NCBI RefSeq assembly: GCF_049319665.1
Contig: NZ_JBMOUD010000003.1
Coordinates: forward strand, 379,432-443,431
Source: JBMOUD01 sp049319665
Lineage (GTDB): Bacteria > Pseudomonadota > Gammaproteobacteria > Enterobacterales > Enterobacteriaceae
Direction: 5' to 3'
Length of the DNA: 64,000 nt
Position numbers and translations under genes: made by a program. Of this stretch, positions 35,575 to 44,866 are shown piece by piece. Every line of letters starts with the position of its first letter. Positions within the stretch are counted from its first letter, which is position 1. The notes below the pieces were generated by a model, which was given only the letters and a program-made list of their open reading frames with translations, had not been told where the DNA came from and did no database searches.

Positions 35575-36180
35575 TTATTTCAAGCCTTCGGCAGACAGGG
35601 CTGCATCAACAGCTGGACGTGCGGCAACGCGATCCAGATAGTTGTTGAGGTTATTCAGTGCGCTCAGGTCAAATTTCAGCCCCTTCGCCCAGCCCATCAC
35701 GGTAAACAGGTAAGCATCAGCAACGCTGAAATGATTACCCAGCAAGAAAGTTTTTCCCGCCAACTGTGAGTCAACATAAGCAAACTTCTTATCCAACGCC
35801 TCACGAGTGACAACTTTAAACTCATCAGGTGTTTTTGGATTGAACAGCGGGCTGAAGCCTTTGTGCAATTCAGTCGCAATATAATTCAGCCATTCCAGGG
35901 CGTGATAACGAGCAATAGAACCGACTTCTGGCATCAATTTGCGGTCTGGTTTTTGATCGGCCAGGTACTGCACGATAGCCACACCTTCGGTCAGAATAGT
36001 GCCATCATCAAGCAGCAACGTAGGAATCTGTCCTTTAGGGTTAACCTGCAGGAAGTCATCACCTTGTTCGGTTTTCTTTGTCGCCAGGTCAACACGAATA
36101 ATACTGAAATCCAAACCTGTTTCGCGAAGAATAATGTGTGGCGAAAGAGAACAGGCACCGGCTTTGTAATACAGTTTCAT
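35575..36180 (-). CDS. gstA: glutathione S-transferase GstA
   Basis: Beta-class GST of 201 residues. The catalytic Cys10 region is YKAGACSLSPHI, with PTLLLDDG cis-Pro and EGVAIVQYLAD glutathione-binding motifs, and the C-terminal helical domain contains FSVADAYLFTVM. It acts in peroxide and electrophile defence in the cytoplasm. It is convergent with pdxY. Confidence 0.96.
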   Translation of the reverse strand: MKLYYKAGACSLSPHIILRETGLDFSIIRVDLATKKTEQGDDFLQVNPKGQIPTLLLDDGTILTEGVAIVQYLADQKPDRKLMPEVGSIARYHALEWLNYIATELHKGFSPLFNPKTPDEFKVVTREALDKKFAYVDSQLAGKTFLLGNHFSVADAYLFTVMGWAKGLKFDLSALNNLNNYLDRVAARPAVDAALSAEGLK

Positions 36181-36196
36181 ACAATCTCCAAGGGGT

Positions 36197-36224
36197 GATA
36201 CCCGTCATACTCAAAGATACAGGG
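36197..36224. repeat. ERIC end fragment 3
   Basis: GATACCCGTCATACTCAAAG followed by ATACAGGG matches only the outer end of an ERIC element; the rest is missing. It lies 17 bases upstream of gstA. Confidence 0.5.
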
Positions 36225-36312
36225 AAGCTGTGCGATTGCATGCTACCGGTATCTCAGTGCTTATTGGGTAAGATGCTAATCCATGTTTATCTGCTGGCTC
36301 TCTAGTAGAATG

Positions 36313-36339
36313 GGCTGTCTGTTTAAATAGACAGCTTTT
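36313..36339 (+). terminator. terminator-like hairpin, plus strand
   Basis: GCTGTCT/AGACAGC stem followed by TTTTA. No plus-strand gene is known upstream, since gstA and the DapA-like gene both run on the minus strand. It may end a short unidentified transcript. Confidence 0.4.
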
Positions 36340-36476
36340 ACATAGAGCGACAGCAGCAGTAAATTCTACGCTTATCCTAGTGACCCTGAGCAAAAAAGTC
36401 AGTGCTAAATCATACATATTGGTAAAAAAATTATGTTTTTTTCCATTGGTTAGCAATGTCTCGCAAAACGCCATCA

Positions 36477-37340
36477 TTATTGCTGGTTATTGAGATAATC
36501 ACGTATTGTCGCTTCAATTTCGGCTGGTGCTGCCAACATTGGCGCGCGCAGTTCGTTTTGCATTATCCCTTGTAATGACAGCGCATATTTGATTGCAGCG
36601 GGGTTCGGCGCTGAGAACATCAGACGGATCAGTGGCAACATGCTATAAAATGTCTGTCGTGCCGCGGCAAGATCGGCAGATTTTACTTGCTGGATCAGAC
36701 GAACGAAACGCTCAGGATAGAGATGAGAAGAAGCAGCAATTGCGCCGGTTCCGCCTAAACATAATGTTGAGAGTATTTGAGTATCTTCACCACATAATAC
36801 ATCAAGGCGTCCGTCGGCAATCAAAGAAAGAGTCATGTCGATACTGCCACCGCAATCCTTGATAGCAGCGATTCTCGGGTGACCAGCGAGCTGCAAAATA
36901 GTCTCAAGCTCTAAATGAATGCCGGTACGATAAGGCACATTATAAAGCACCACAGGCACACTTGAATTATCCGCCAATTGGGTAAACCAGGCTGCTAATG
37001 CCGCTTGGGAAGGTCGGATATAATAGGGCGCGGGAATCAGCACACCAGCAATAGAGCGTTGCTCGATAGCCTGTTGCATTGCCAGAACCGTGGGCATATG
37101 CGTGCCGGATAATCCCATAATCACTTGCTTACCAGGTACCACGTCCAGCACGGCATCTAGCACCTGCAATTGCTCTTCTTTACTTAGCATCGGTGCTTCG
37201 CCAGTGGTGCCGCAAACCACGACGCCATCAACCCCTTGTTGCATCATCTGTTGGCACAAAAGCGTCAGCGCAGGGTAATCAATCTCACCTTGCTGAAAAG
37301 GTGTAACCAATGGAACCCATATACCTGAAAATGTCGACAT
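36477..37340 (-). CDS. DapA/NanA-family aldolase
   Basis: 287-residue (beta/alpha)8 lyase of the dihydrodipicolinate synthase / N-acetylneuraminate lyase family. CGTTGEAPML is the pyruvate carboxylate motif, YNVPYRTG holds the catalytic Tyr, and IAAIKDCGG the Schiff-base Lys. The substrate cannot be read from sequence. The context, without lysine biosynthesis genes, argues that this is a paralogue rather than the primary dapA. It is absent from the corresponding E. coli segment between gstA and dtpA. GGAGACGT provides the ribosome binding site. Confidence 0.85.
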   Translation of the reverse strand: MSTFSGIWVPLVTPFQQGEIDYPALTLLCQQMMQQGVDGVVVCGTTGEAPMLSKEEQLQVLDAVLDVVPGKQVIMGLSGTHMPTVLAMQQAIEQRSIAGVLIPAPYYIRPSQAALAAWFTQLADNSSVPVVLYNVPYRTGIHLELETILQLAGHPRIAAIKDCGGSIDMTLSLIADGRLDVLCGEDTQILSTLCLGGTGAIAASSHLYPERFVRLIQQVKSADLAAARQTFYSMLPLIRLMFSAPNPAAIKYALSLQGIMQNELRAPMLAAPAEIEATIRDYLNNQQ

Positions 37341-37751
37341 AACGTCTCCTTAGTGACCAAGAACTGTCAAAGAGACTGTCAGGATAAGGTGTTTAAAATT
37401 GATATAGTCCACCGGCGTCCTGTTATCTCATTTGACAGGACATGGCCTGATCAAATGAGTGAGAGTTTCTTCTGTTTCCCAACTTTAGGACCTACGTCTA
37501 TTCTTTGGCGCAATGCTTGGCATTCCGCAGTCATATCCCGAACGGGATACAAGGCCGGAGGCAAACTTGGCAGCAAATAAAACGCAGTGTGGGGCATAAT
37601 ATGAAACTCGTCGGTGAATGGCTGATTAACAGCATGCGACTAGTCTGCGGTAAATCAGAGGCTGTCGCCAATGGAATGATTTAATAACACTCGCGGTGAT
37701 ATTGATAATGCTTATGTGCTCAGAATATGGGGGGCAACAGAACAGCTTTTG
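37341..37751. other. intergenic region upstream of the DapA-like gene
   Basis: 411 bases. A long hairpin at 37427-37459 pairs CTCATTTGA with TCAAATGAG and CAGG with CCTG around ACATGG. A second hairpin TATCCC-GAAC-GGGATA at 37534-37549 resembles the hairpin of repeat copy B at 51734. A 75-codon open frame (37353-37580) crosses both hairpins and has no ribosome binding site or recognisable product. Confidence 0.5.
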
Positions 37752-39431
37752 CTAATCATCATTGCTAGCAAGGAGTTTTGAATGTTCATCAAGCAATGTT
37801 TGTAAACTGCCGATTGGCACCGGGCGTGAGAATAAAAAACCTTGCAGATGCGAGCATCCGACAGATATCAGGAAGGATTTTTGTCGGTGATTCTCAACGC
37901 CTTCGGCGATGACATTAAGGTTCATTTTATTGCCAAGCTGCGATACGGCGGAGACAATAGCCGCTGTATCATTCACTTCGGTTACATATTGTACAAATGA
38001 GCGGTCGATTTTTACTGAATCTACCGAGATATCCTTCAGTAAACTTAAACTTGAATATCCTGTGCCAAAATCATCCAGCGAGATTTTCACCCCCGCTTTG
38101 CGCAAATGTATCAAATGAGTCAGGCTGACAGAGTTGGCGTTCATCACCGCAGTTTCTGTTAACTCCAACTCCAGCCGTTTGGACGGAAATTGTTCTTCAT
38201 TAAGCAATGAGAGAATTCTATCGGCAAAATCGATTTCACCTAATTGTACCGGAGAAACATTAATAGCGAGGGTCAGATGCGGGAATGCTTTTAAATCGCG
38301 ACAAGCCTGACGCAAAATGATTTCCCCAAGATGGGTGACCATGCCAGTTTCTTCAGCAAGCGTGATGAACTCAACCGGGGAGACGATGCCCAATTCATCA
38401 TGAGTCCAGCGTGCTAATGCTTCAACACCTACGACTCGTTCATCACGGCTGCGCAAAATAGGTTGGTAAGCGCAGGTTAAATCCCCTTGTTTAGACAGCG
38501 ATTCGGCCAACGCTTTCACCATGATCCTTTTCGTTACGCTACTGCTATCCATCAACTCTGAATAAAAAGAAAACGCATTCTTGCCGCGTTTTTTCGCCTC
38601 AAGCAACGCAGTATTCCCGCGGCGCATGATTTCTCCAGCGGTAATGTTCTCTACGCCAAACATGACAATACCAAAGGAGATCGTCAGCAATGGATTGGCT
38701 CGTGTCAGGTTAAACGGATGGCGCATGAGCTTTAAAATATCTTTAGCAAGGCAATTCACGGCATCCTGAGTGGGAGCATTGTGCAGCACTATCGAAAACT
38801 CATCGCCACCAATACGTGAGACGTTGCCAGTAAAACCAATCAGCGAGCGTAGCCGGTGGGCAAATTCACATAAAATGGCATCACCTGCCTGATAGCCATA
38901 ATTAATGTTGATGTAATTAAAGTCATTAATATTAAGCAACATCAACGTATAAGGCTTGGGGTGGTGTAGTTGGCGTGCGGCGATTTGAGCCAATTCATCA
39001 TTGAGCGAAGTGCGATTAGGCAGGCCAGTCAGCACATCATTACGGGCTAAATAACGGATTTGAGCTTCAGAGTTTCGCTGTAACGAAATATCCATGATGG
39101 AGGTTAAAATGTATTTTTTCTCTTGCAGCACTAACCGATTCTTACGTACTAAAACGGTTCGTCGCTTACCGTTAGCATCGATCAATGTTTCTTCGGCAAC
39201 GCTTTTAACACCGGTGTTGAGTACCTCTATATCGCGGTCTCTCTGGCGAGCTCTCTGGATTTCATCGGTAAAAAAGGACTGCTCATTACCGATTAACTCC
39301 TCACGCGATAGGCCGTAGAGTTCACAGGCTTTTTGATTAATGAACACCAATTTGCGCTTATCATCTTTTAAAACGGTAGCTTCGCTAAGCGCATCTAAGA
39401 CTGCCTGGCATACATTAATGTCATTCCACAT
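37752..39431 (-). CDS. PAS-GGDEF-EAL cyclic-di-GMP signalling protein
   Basis: 559 residues without a transmembrane segment. A PAS domain (about residues 5-120, with FINQKACELYGLSREELIG) is followed by a GGDEF domain with intact RIGGDEFS (about 200-207). The EAL domain carries VEALARW, ELTETAV, DDFGTGYSSL and KIDRSFV, so the phosphodiesterase metal ligands are present. Either or both activities may be alive; an intact EAL usually dominates in such fusions. It sits alone, with a candidate terminator 21 bases upstream of its start. Confidence 0.92.
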   Translation of the reverse strand: MWNDINVCQAVLDALSEATVLKDDKRKLVFINQKACELYGLSREELIGNEQSFFTDEIQRARQRDRDIEVLNTGVKSVAEETLIDANGKRRTVLVRKNRLVLQEKKYILTSIMDISLQRNSEAQIRYLARNDVLTGLPNRTSLNDELAQIAARQLHHPKPYTLMLLNINDFNYININYGYQAGDAILCEFAHRLRSLIGFTGNVSRIGGDEFSIVLHNAPTQDAVNCLAKDILKLMRHPFNLTRANPLLTISFGIVMFGVENITAGEIMRRGNTALLEAKKRGKNAFSFYSELMDSSSVTKRIMVKALAESLSKQGDLTCAYQPILRSRDERVVGVEALARWTHDELGIVSPVEFITLAEETGMVTHLGEIILRQACRDLKAFPHLTLAINVSPVQLGEIDFADRILSLLNEEQFPSKRLELELTETAVMNANSVSLTHLIHLRKAGVKISLDDFGTGYSSLSLLKDISVDSVKIDRSFVQYVTEVNDTAAIVSAVSQLGNKMNLNVIAEGVENHRQKSFLISVGCSHLQGFLFSRPVPIGSLQTLLDEHSKLLASNDD

Positions 39432-39761
39432 GTGCTACTACCCCGAGCAGAGAAAAATGCGTAGGTTCAGTAACCTACGCGTAACCAACTTGAACAACTA
39501 AAGCCTTCGGACGATTATTACCTATCGATGATGAAGAATATTGTAGTTGTTTGAGTTTTTTTAAAAACAATAAGTTGTCAGTACTTATGTGCAGGATTTA
39601 GTGTTTTATTCGACTAAATAACCAACAGCGCACCGAGTGTGGTGTTAAAAGGCGAGTTCAGCCAGTATGAAGCCTGACTTTCTAAGCCAATGTATTTGCA
39701 TCTATAAGATAAAATAGCAGAACAAGCTAGGATGTTAAATGCTAGGAAATGCCCCGATTAT
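39432..39761. other. intergenic region with possible small RNA
   Basis: 330 bases. Besides the minus-strand terminator it contains TACAAT near 39540 as a possible minus-strand -10 element, so a transcript of about 80 bases ending at 39452 is conceivable. No ORF is supported. Confidence 0.4.
39452..39480 (-). terminator. terminator upstream of the GGDEF-EAL gene
   Basis: GCGTAGGTT/AACCTACGC perfect 9-bp stem with a 4-base loop, followed on the minus strand by ATTTTTC. It ends a minus-strand transcript that starts upstream: the 39762-40034 gene or a short RNA. Confidence 0.7.
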
Positions 39762-40034
39762 TCACGTCGTATCTTGCTTGTGCTGATATTTTTCAAGGTA
39801 TTCGCGACGATAACGTCTGGAACGATGGCGACCTCGCAACCACAAGAAAGTACAGACTAAACAGACCGCACCCGAGAACAATAGATTGCGAATATCACGG
39901 TCGTAGAAAAATACCAAGATAAAATCCAGAGCGGCAATAATGGCAAACCATTTATGGACATGGGCTTGTTTGCGAGTCTCTGCGTTCAGTCTTTTGAGCT
40001 GTCGCCCTTCATCCAAGACTTTTCTTTTCTGCAT
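39762..40034 (-). CDS. small two-helix membrane protein, unknown function
   Basis: 90 residues. A charged N-terminal stretch (KRKVLDEGRQLKRLNAETR) is followed by two hydrophobic helices (about residues 29-45 and 51-67) and a very basic tail (RGRHRSRRYRREYLEKY). This layout suggests an inner-membrane protein with both ends in the cytoplasm by the positive-inside rule. The ATG follows AGGATGATCGC. I do not recognise the family. It stands alone between the GGDEF-EAL gene and dtpA. Confidence 0.72.
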   Translation of the reverse strand: MQKRKVLDEGRQLKRLNAETRKQAHVHKWFAIIAALDFILVFFYDRDIRNLLFSGAVCLVCTFLWLRGRHRSRRYRREYLEKYQHKQDTT

Positions 40035-40374
40035 GCGATCATCCTGGAATTGATTGATAGGGGAGGGTTATTTCTTTATGTTTTTTTCGAGTCGGTTTAG
40101 CATTTTTGGCTAATACGATGATTAACACAATAAAAATATTGAGTAAAAATCTGGTGGGGCAAATAACAAACAGCATCGTTCATGCAATAGACGATGTTGG
40201 CAAGATAAGACGATATTTACCCGAGTTTTTAAGCATCATTTTGTGTCTTACTAAAACACATGAGTTTTTTTTCCTGGAATAATTTGTGTGGGGGGCAGAT
40301 GAAATGATGTGTTGATAAAAAAACGCCCCTGCTTAGGAGCGTTTCAGTAAGAGAAGGCTTGCGTCTTTACTCTG
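40035..40374. other. intergenic region dtpA to small membrane gene
   Basis: 340 AT-rich bases containing the dtpA terminator and presumably the promoter of the 39762-40034 gene. Nothing else recognisable. Confidence 0.45.
40319..40343 (-). terminator. dtpA terminator
   Basis: AAACGCCCCT/AGGAGCGTTT stem (one mismatch), with a run of seven A residues on the left that reads as T on the minus strand. Confidence 0.85.
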
Positions 40375-41859
40375 TTACTTTCCGCCTACATTGTCGAGAG
40401 TCATGCGATTCAGGCGTGGCGCAGTCAACAGCATCAGAACGGCAATAACCGCGGTAGCAATACCAATCTGCATAAACACATGGCTATAAATCGCCAGCGA
40501 AGCATGCGCATCGGTAATATCTGAAGGAACAGCAGTCAGCGCTGCGACTTTACCGGCAATAATGGCAGCACCCGCGCTGGTCAGGAACCATGCACCCATG
40601 ATAAAGCCCATCAAGCGTTGTGGAACTAATTGGGCAACCATAGACAGACCGAGGCCAGAAATCATCAACTCGCCAACGCTTTGTAGCGCATAGCTAAAGA
40701 CCAGCCAGTGAATCGATACAATCCCCTGCTGATTGGCAAAACTGGCACCTAAAGGTAAAACCAGGAAGGCACAAGAACATAAGACCATCCCAATCGCAAA
40801 CTTATGCGGCATTGGCATACGATCGCCTAGCTTGGCATAAATCATTGCCAGAATAGGGCTGGCAACCATAATCCAGAATGGATTCAATGCCTGGAACTGT
40901 TCTGGCTCGAAAGTAATACCCAACGCAGAGTGGTTAACGTTATGGATGGCAAAGAAATTGAGCGACGTTGGCATTTGGCTATAAAGCACAAAGAACACGA
41001 TAGCTTCTAACATCAATATGAAAGCTACAATCATTTTGCGGCGGGCAATACCTTCCATCGCAAAAGCTTCTTTGGCAAAAATCAGGAAGATGACGAGAGT
41101 AATGATCGCCAGCGCCCAACGGGCAATTTCTTGATTGTGCAACAACCATACAGAGAAGGAGACCAGAACAACAACCCCGGCTAATACCAGCAGCAATTTA
41201 TTGAACTGCAGCGGTGCGAAGTCTGGCTTGGAACCGTGGTTTGCTACCCATTTGCGGCAGAACATGAAGTTAACCAGCGTAATTAACATGCCAACCACGC
41301 TCAGTGAAAATGCCACGCTCCAACCATATTTGGCTGCTAACCAAGGTGTTGCCAGCATTGAGAAGAATGAGCCGATATTAATAGACATGTAATACAACGT
41401 GAACGCCCCATCAAGACGTGGATCGTCCTTGGCGTAACAGGTTGAAAGCAAAGAGGATGGGTTGGCTTTAAACAGACCACTACCTACGGCGATAGTTGCC
41501 ATACCCAAGTAAACCCAGAATATGCTATGCCCAGAATAGGCAATGAAGGTGTAGCCGAGAGCTAAAATTATTGCGCCGAGCACAATAACGCGTTTAGTTC
41601 CTAACACCTTATCACCGAGCCAACCACCAATCGCCACGAAGCCATAAACTAAGGCGAAAAATGATGAGAACAGGGTAATAGACTCGGCTTCACTCATGCC
41701 AAGCATTTTGACCAGATAAACGGCGATGATCCCTTGTAGGCCGTAGTAGCCAAAACGTTCCCATAACTCTATCGAGAAAATTAGGTAGAAGGCCTTAGGT
41801 TGTTTGAATGCGCTAACGTTGGCATTCGGATCATTAGGTATTTTGTTGGTTGTTGACAC
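40375..41859 (-). CDS. dtpA: proton-dependent di/tripeptide transporter DtpA (TppB)
   Basis: POT/PTR-family importer with about 14 membrane helices, 494 residues. Conserved elements are ELWERFGYYGLQGI (the ExxERFxYY proton-coupling motif, about residues 31-44) and GGWLGDKVLGTKR; FTLYYMSINIGSFFS is the PTR2 signature. Location after gstA matches E. coli tppB. A long AT-rich upstream region (775 bases) holds its control sequences. Confidence 0.95.
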   Translation of the reverse strand: MSTTNKIPNDPNANVSAFKQPKAFYLIFSIELWERFGYYGLQGIIAVYLVKMLGMSEAESITLFSSFFALVYGFVAIGGWLGDKVLGTKRVIVLGAIILALGYTFIAYSGHSIFWVYLGMATIAVGSGLFKANPSSLLSTCYAKDDPRLDGAFTLYYMSINIGSFFSMLATPWLAAKYGWSVAFSLSVVGMLITLVNFMFCRKWVANHGSKPDFAPLQFNKLLLVLAGVVVLVSFSVWLLHNQEIARWALAIITLVIFLIFAKEAFAMEGIARRKMIVAFILMLEAIVFFVLYSQMPTSLNFFAIHNVNHSALGITFEPEQFQALNPFWIMVASPILAMIYAKLGDRMPMPHKFAIGMVLCSCAFLVLPLGASFANQQGIVSIHWLVFSYALQSVGELMISGLGLSMVAQLVPQRLMGFIMGAWFLTSAGAAIIAGKVAALTAVPSDITDAHASLAIYSHVFMQIGIATAVIAVLMLLTAPRLNRMTLDNVGGK

Positions 41860-42634
41860 GTAGACCTCTGTTTTCTTTCCTGTCTGAAAGACTGGTGTGG
41901 CATAAGTCGCGCGAGATGAGCACGCTTTGCATTGTTATAAGATGAATTGAGGGGAAGTAATGTTCCCTATCTTCGTAACTGAGGCAAGGACTTTAACATA
42001 TTCTGTTACATTTAACATTTCAAAGCTGATGAAACTGTATTCGATTTGTTATGCAGAATTAAAAATTAGGTATGTGAAAATATGCACTGTTTTATTTTGA
42101 TTAAATAATGCTCATAATTTTTATGGCTATATATGCTGTTGTATTTTATTAATGCAGTTTATATGACTGTATTATTGTTTTATTGTCTTGTTTTGGTCTG
42201 CGTAAGTCACTGTTTATGGGGTGTTGTAATAATAAGGTTTTACGAGTGGATTAAGTAAGGGATGAGAGAATATTAAGATGTTTATTATCTGACCACTTAG
42301 CACTAAATTTCATGTATAAAACGAGGAATGTAGTACTTATGCAGATAATATAGGCTGGTAACTCTGATAATTTGCTCAGATTAAGCTGCCTAACGGCAAA
42401 TTAGCATGCTTTATAGTCGTCATACTTTGCATTGCGAAGTGTTGGTTGCGGTGACTCAGCTCATCCATGAGCTTCGCCCCAATGGGGCGCTGCGAGCGCT
42501 GTTTCAACCAGTTTCTGACCGATGTGTCTCTCTGTTACCGCTTATTTGGGACTCGAAGTTTCTTGGGCATACATAGTGGTTTCTAGCGCGATAGCATGAG
42601 GATAAAATGTTTCACACAGCTGCGTGCTATTTAT
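41860..42634. other. long intergenic region upstream of dtpA
   Basis: 775 bases. 41860-42410 is very AT-rich and may hold H-NS- or OmpR-type sites, but no motif was clear enough to call. 42412-42573 is an ERIC-type element. No ORF with ribosome binding site or terminator was found. Confidence 0.5.
42412..42573 (-). repeat. ERIC element 4 (diverged)
   Basis: Begins TATAGTCGTCATACTTTGCA and contains GTGTTGGTTGCGGTGACTC plus AATGGGGCGC, ending in TTGGGCATACATA. These are the ERIC landmarks, with the same general layout as element 1, but diverged. The right end is less well kept. Confidence 0.65.
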
Positions 42635-43819
42635 TCACTTTGCTACGGGGTGAACATTGCCTAAGGTTTGGATTAAGCGATTAGCCCAGCTAAAAAGCGC
42701 ACTGGTGAGTAGGATTTTAAAGCTTTGGGTATCATCATAACCAGAAGCTATTAGGGTATTTAGGCTTTTAGCATCGAAACGCTGTGGCGTTCTTGTCAGT
42801 ATCGCCACATTATTGAGTAGTACATTAGAGCCGATTGTTGCGTAACGTTCCCCGTTTTTTTCATCAAACAATCGTGTGATTTGCTGTTTATCTCCCCCTA
42901 ACTCCAGATAAGCGCGCGCATGAATACCAGTGCAGTATAAACAACCATTGAGTCGCGAGGTGGTTGTGGCTGCTAATTCTTGCACAAGCCCAGTTTCTCC
43001 GTTTTCCCCTCGCATGATGTGCGAAAAAATAGCTGAATACTCTTCAAGCAGGCGTTCGTCTTGTATCAGAAGACGATAGAACGAAGAGGAGCGAGCGTTG
43101 GGTGCGCTAAGATCTAACGCATCGAGCTGTTGATGTGTCGCCTGTTGTAAATTGATTTCCGTCAAGCGCGATGTCCATTGCAACATCTGTAGTGAAAATC
43201 CTCGTTGCTCGGTATTTTCTGGCTCTGGAAAACCAGGCAATACGGCAGCAGGCTTACCCCGCGCAGCATTAATAACGGCTAATACGCGAGCTTGGTAACT
43301 GACAAAGCCAATTAGCTGAATAAATGTAACAATATCTTTTGTACTTAAGCCGACATTTTCTAATTGGTGCAACATATCCGCAGTGATTGATGTTGGCTGA
43401 GTTGCCAAGAGTCGGGAAAATTGAGTGATATGAGTCTGGCGGATGTTACTTTCACGTGAGGCATCAGGACTGTCTAAAGGTGCAAGTCGTGCAGCGTAGT
43501 GGCTACACAGGACTTGTATGCCAGTCACTTGAGCAACCGTTAACGCACTGCTCAGGCGGTCATATAAAGACAATGTACAGCTGCGGGAGAGTAATATGTC
43601 ATCCGCGAACAACGTGTTATAGGCTGCACGTGAGGCTGCAAATAAACCACTATATTGTTGTAAGTTTTGGCGCAGTGAAGGCGCAATATCCTGATCTAGT
43701 CCTAAAAGGAAGCGGTCTTGTACGAGCTGAGCACCGAGTTCAAAAGACCGAGGCTCTTGCTGGCTGCTTTGGGTTTCGTGATACCAGCCGTTGTGCGCAG
43801 TTCGGCGTTGCTGTTCCAT
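42635..43819 (-). CDS. fused double CMD-domain (AhpD-like) protein
   Basis: 394 residues from ATG 43819 (MEQQRRTAHNGW), preceded by AAAGGATG; an in-frame TTG at 43843 is less likely. The N-terminal half (about residues 25-200) resembles the CMD-like Avi_7170 type. The C-terminal half carries the AhpD-type redox motif, GCLYCTGIHARAY, with Glu in LVQELAATTTS (Glu-Cys-x-x-Cys-His arrangement). In other bacteria the two halves are usually separate neighbouring genes. Peroxidase-related function is inferred from the motif, not shown. It lies near the 3' end of sap, on the same strand. Confidence 0.75.
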   Translation of the reverse strand: MEQQRRTAHNGWYHETQSSQQEPRSFELGAQLVQDRFLLGLDQDIAPSLRQNLQQYSGLFAASRAAYNTLFADDILLSRSCTLSLYDRLSSALTVAQVTGIQVLCSHYAARLAPLDSPDASRESNIRQTHITQFSRLLATQPTSITADMLHQLENVGLSTKDIVTFIQLIGFVSYQARVLAVINAARGKPAAVLPGFPEPENTEQRGFSLQMLQWTSRLTEINLQQATHQQLDALDLSAPNARSSSFYRLLIQDERLLEEYSAIFSHIMRGENGETGLVQELAATTTSRLNGCLYCTGIHARAYLELGGDKQQITRLFDEKNGERYATIGSNVLLNNVAILTRTPQRFDAKSLNTLIASGYDDTQSFKILLTSALFSWANRLIQTLGNVHPVAK

Positions 43820-44050
43820 GATTGCATCCTTTACCTGAGACAATTTTCAGGTTCTATCCTTGCCGATACTGTGTGCCAGATAAAATAATGTTAAGCGATA
43901 GCCTATAGCTAAAAGGAATAGTTAAAAAAGAAAAGGCTAGGTAAGCAGGGGATGGGGATTCGATATCTGGCATCTATTAGGCGATGCCAGAATAAATATA
44001 GAGTTAATGCATCAACGAAGAGAGTAAAACCATCGTCTTACGGCCGTAAA

Positions 44051-44866
44051 TTAGCCGGTTTTACCATCGCGTCGCCAGGCATCTGCCGTTAATGCTTCGC
44101 CAAAATGGCTGGAAATTAAACGTTTTGTCAAATCATGCAACGGGGCAGCCAAAACTTCAGCAGTATTTCCGCGTTCTACGACTTCTCCATCGTGCATGAC
44201 TAATACCTGATCGCTGATATGTTTCATCATACCAAGATGCTGCGTGACATAAATGTAAGAGATCCCTTGGGATTCTTGTAGTTCCAGCATCATATTAACA
44301 ATCTGCGAGCGCATTGACATATCAAGTGAGGCAAGTGCTTCATCGGCAACAATCACTTTTGGCTGTAAGATTAACGCTCTGGCAAGACCAATACGTTGCT
44401 TTTGGCCCGGTGCTAGCATATGCGGATAGTAATAGGCGTGATCGGGCAACAATCCAACCTGGCGAAGCGTTTCGTTAATGCGAATTTCGCGCTGTGGCGC
44501 ATCCATATCATCGAGTAATCTGAGCGGCGTCTCCAATATTTGACCAACGCGTTGCCGAGGATTTAGCGAGGTTGATGGGTCCTGGAAAATCATACGGATC
44601 TGCTGGCTACGACTACGGAAATCGCCAAATGCGAGATTACGCTCATCAATCAGAATTTCCCCTTCGGTCGGCTCAATCATCCCTGCTAGCATTTTAGCTA
44701 ACGTTGATTTACCTGAGCCATTCTCGCCAATGATTGCCAGCGTTTGCCGCTCGCGTAGTGTAAAGCTTACAGGCTTAACTGCCTGAAGATTCATTTTGCG
44801 AAATAGCCCCGTGCGGTAACGGAAAGTTTTGCTCAGATTTCTGACTTCCAGCAGTGTCTCATCCAT
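44051..44866 (-). CDS. sapF: peptide ABC transporter ATPase SapF
   Basis: ATPase subunit of the Sap transporter (antimicrobial peptide resistance; also putrescine export and Trk potassium uptake in E. coli). The start is MDETLLEVRNLSK at 44866, giving 271 residues; a longer open frame inside sapD has no similarity. Walker A GENGSGKSTLA, a signature region where LSGGQ is replaced by APGQKQR (as in E. coli SapF), and Walker B VIVADEALASLD are visible. The ATG overlaps the sapD TAA by one base. Confidence 0.95.
   Translation of the reverse strand: MDETLLEVRNLSKTFRYRTGLFRKMNLQAVKPVSFTLRERQTLAIIGENGSGKSTLAKMLAGMIEPTEGEILIDERNLAFGDFRSRSQQIRMIFQDPSTSLNPRQRVGQILETPLRLLDDMDAPQREIRINETLRQVGLLPDHAYYYPHMLAPGQKQRIGLARALILQPKVIVADEALASLDMSMRSQIVNMMLELQESQGISYIYVTQHLGMMKHISDQVLVMHDGEVVERGNTAEVLAAPLHDLTKRLISSHFGEALTADAWRRDGKTG

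Noticed and set aside
37353..37580. 75-codon frame upstream of the DapA-like gene
   Set aside because: Runs through two hairpins in a repeat-like region and has no ribosome binding site or plausible protein features.
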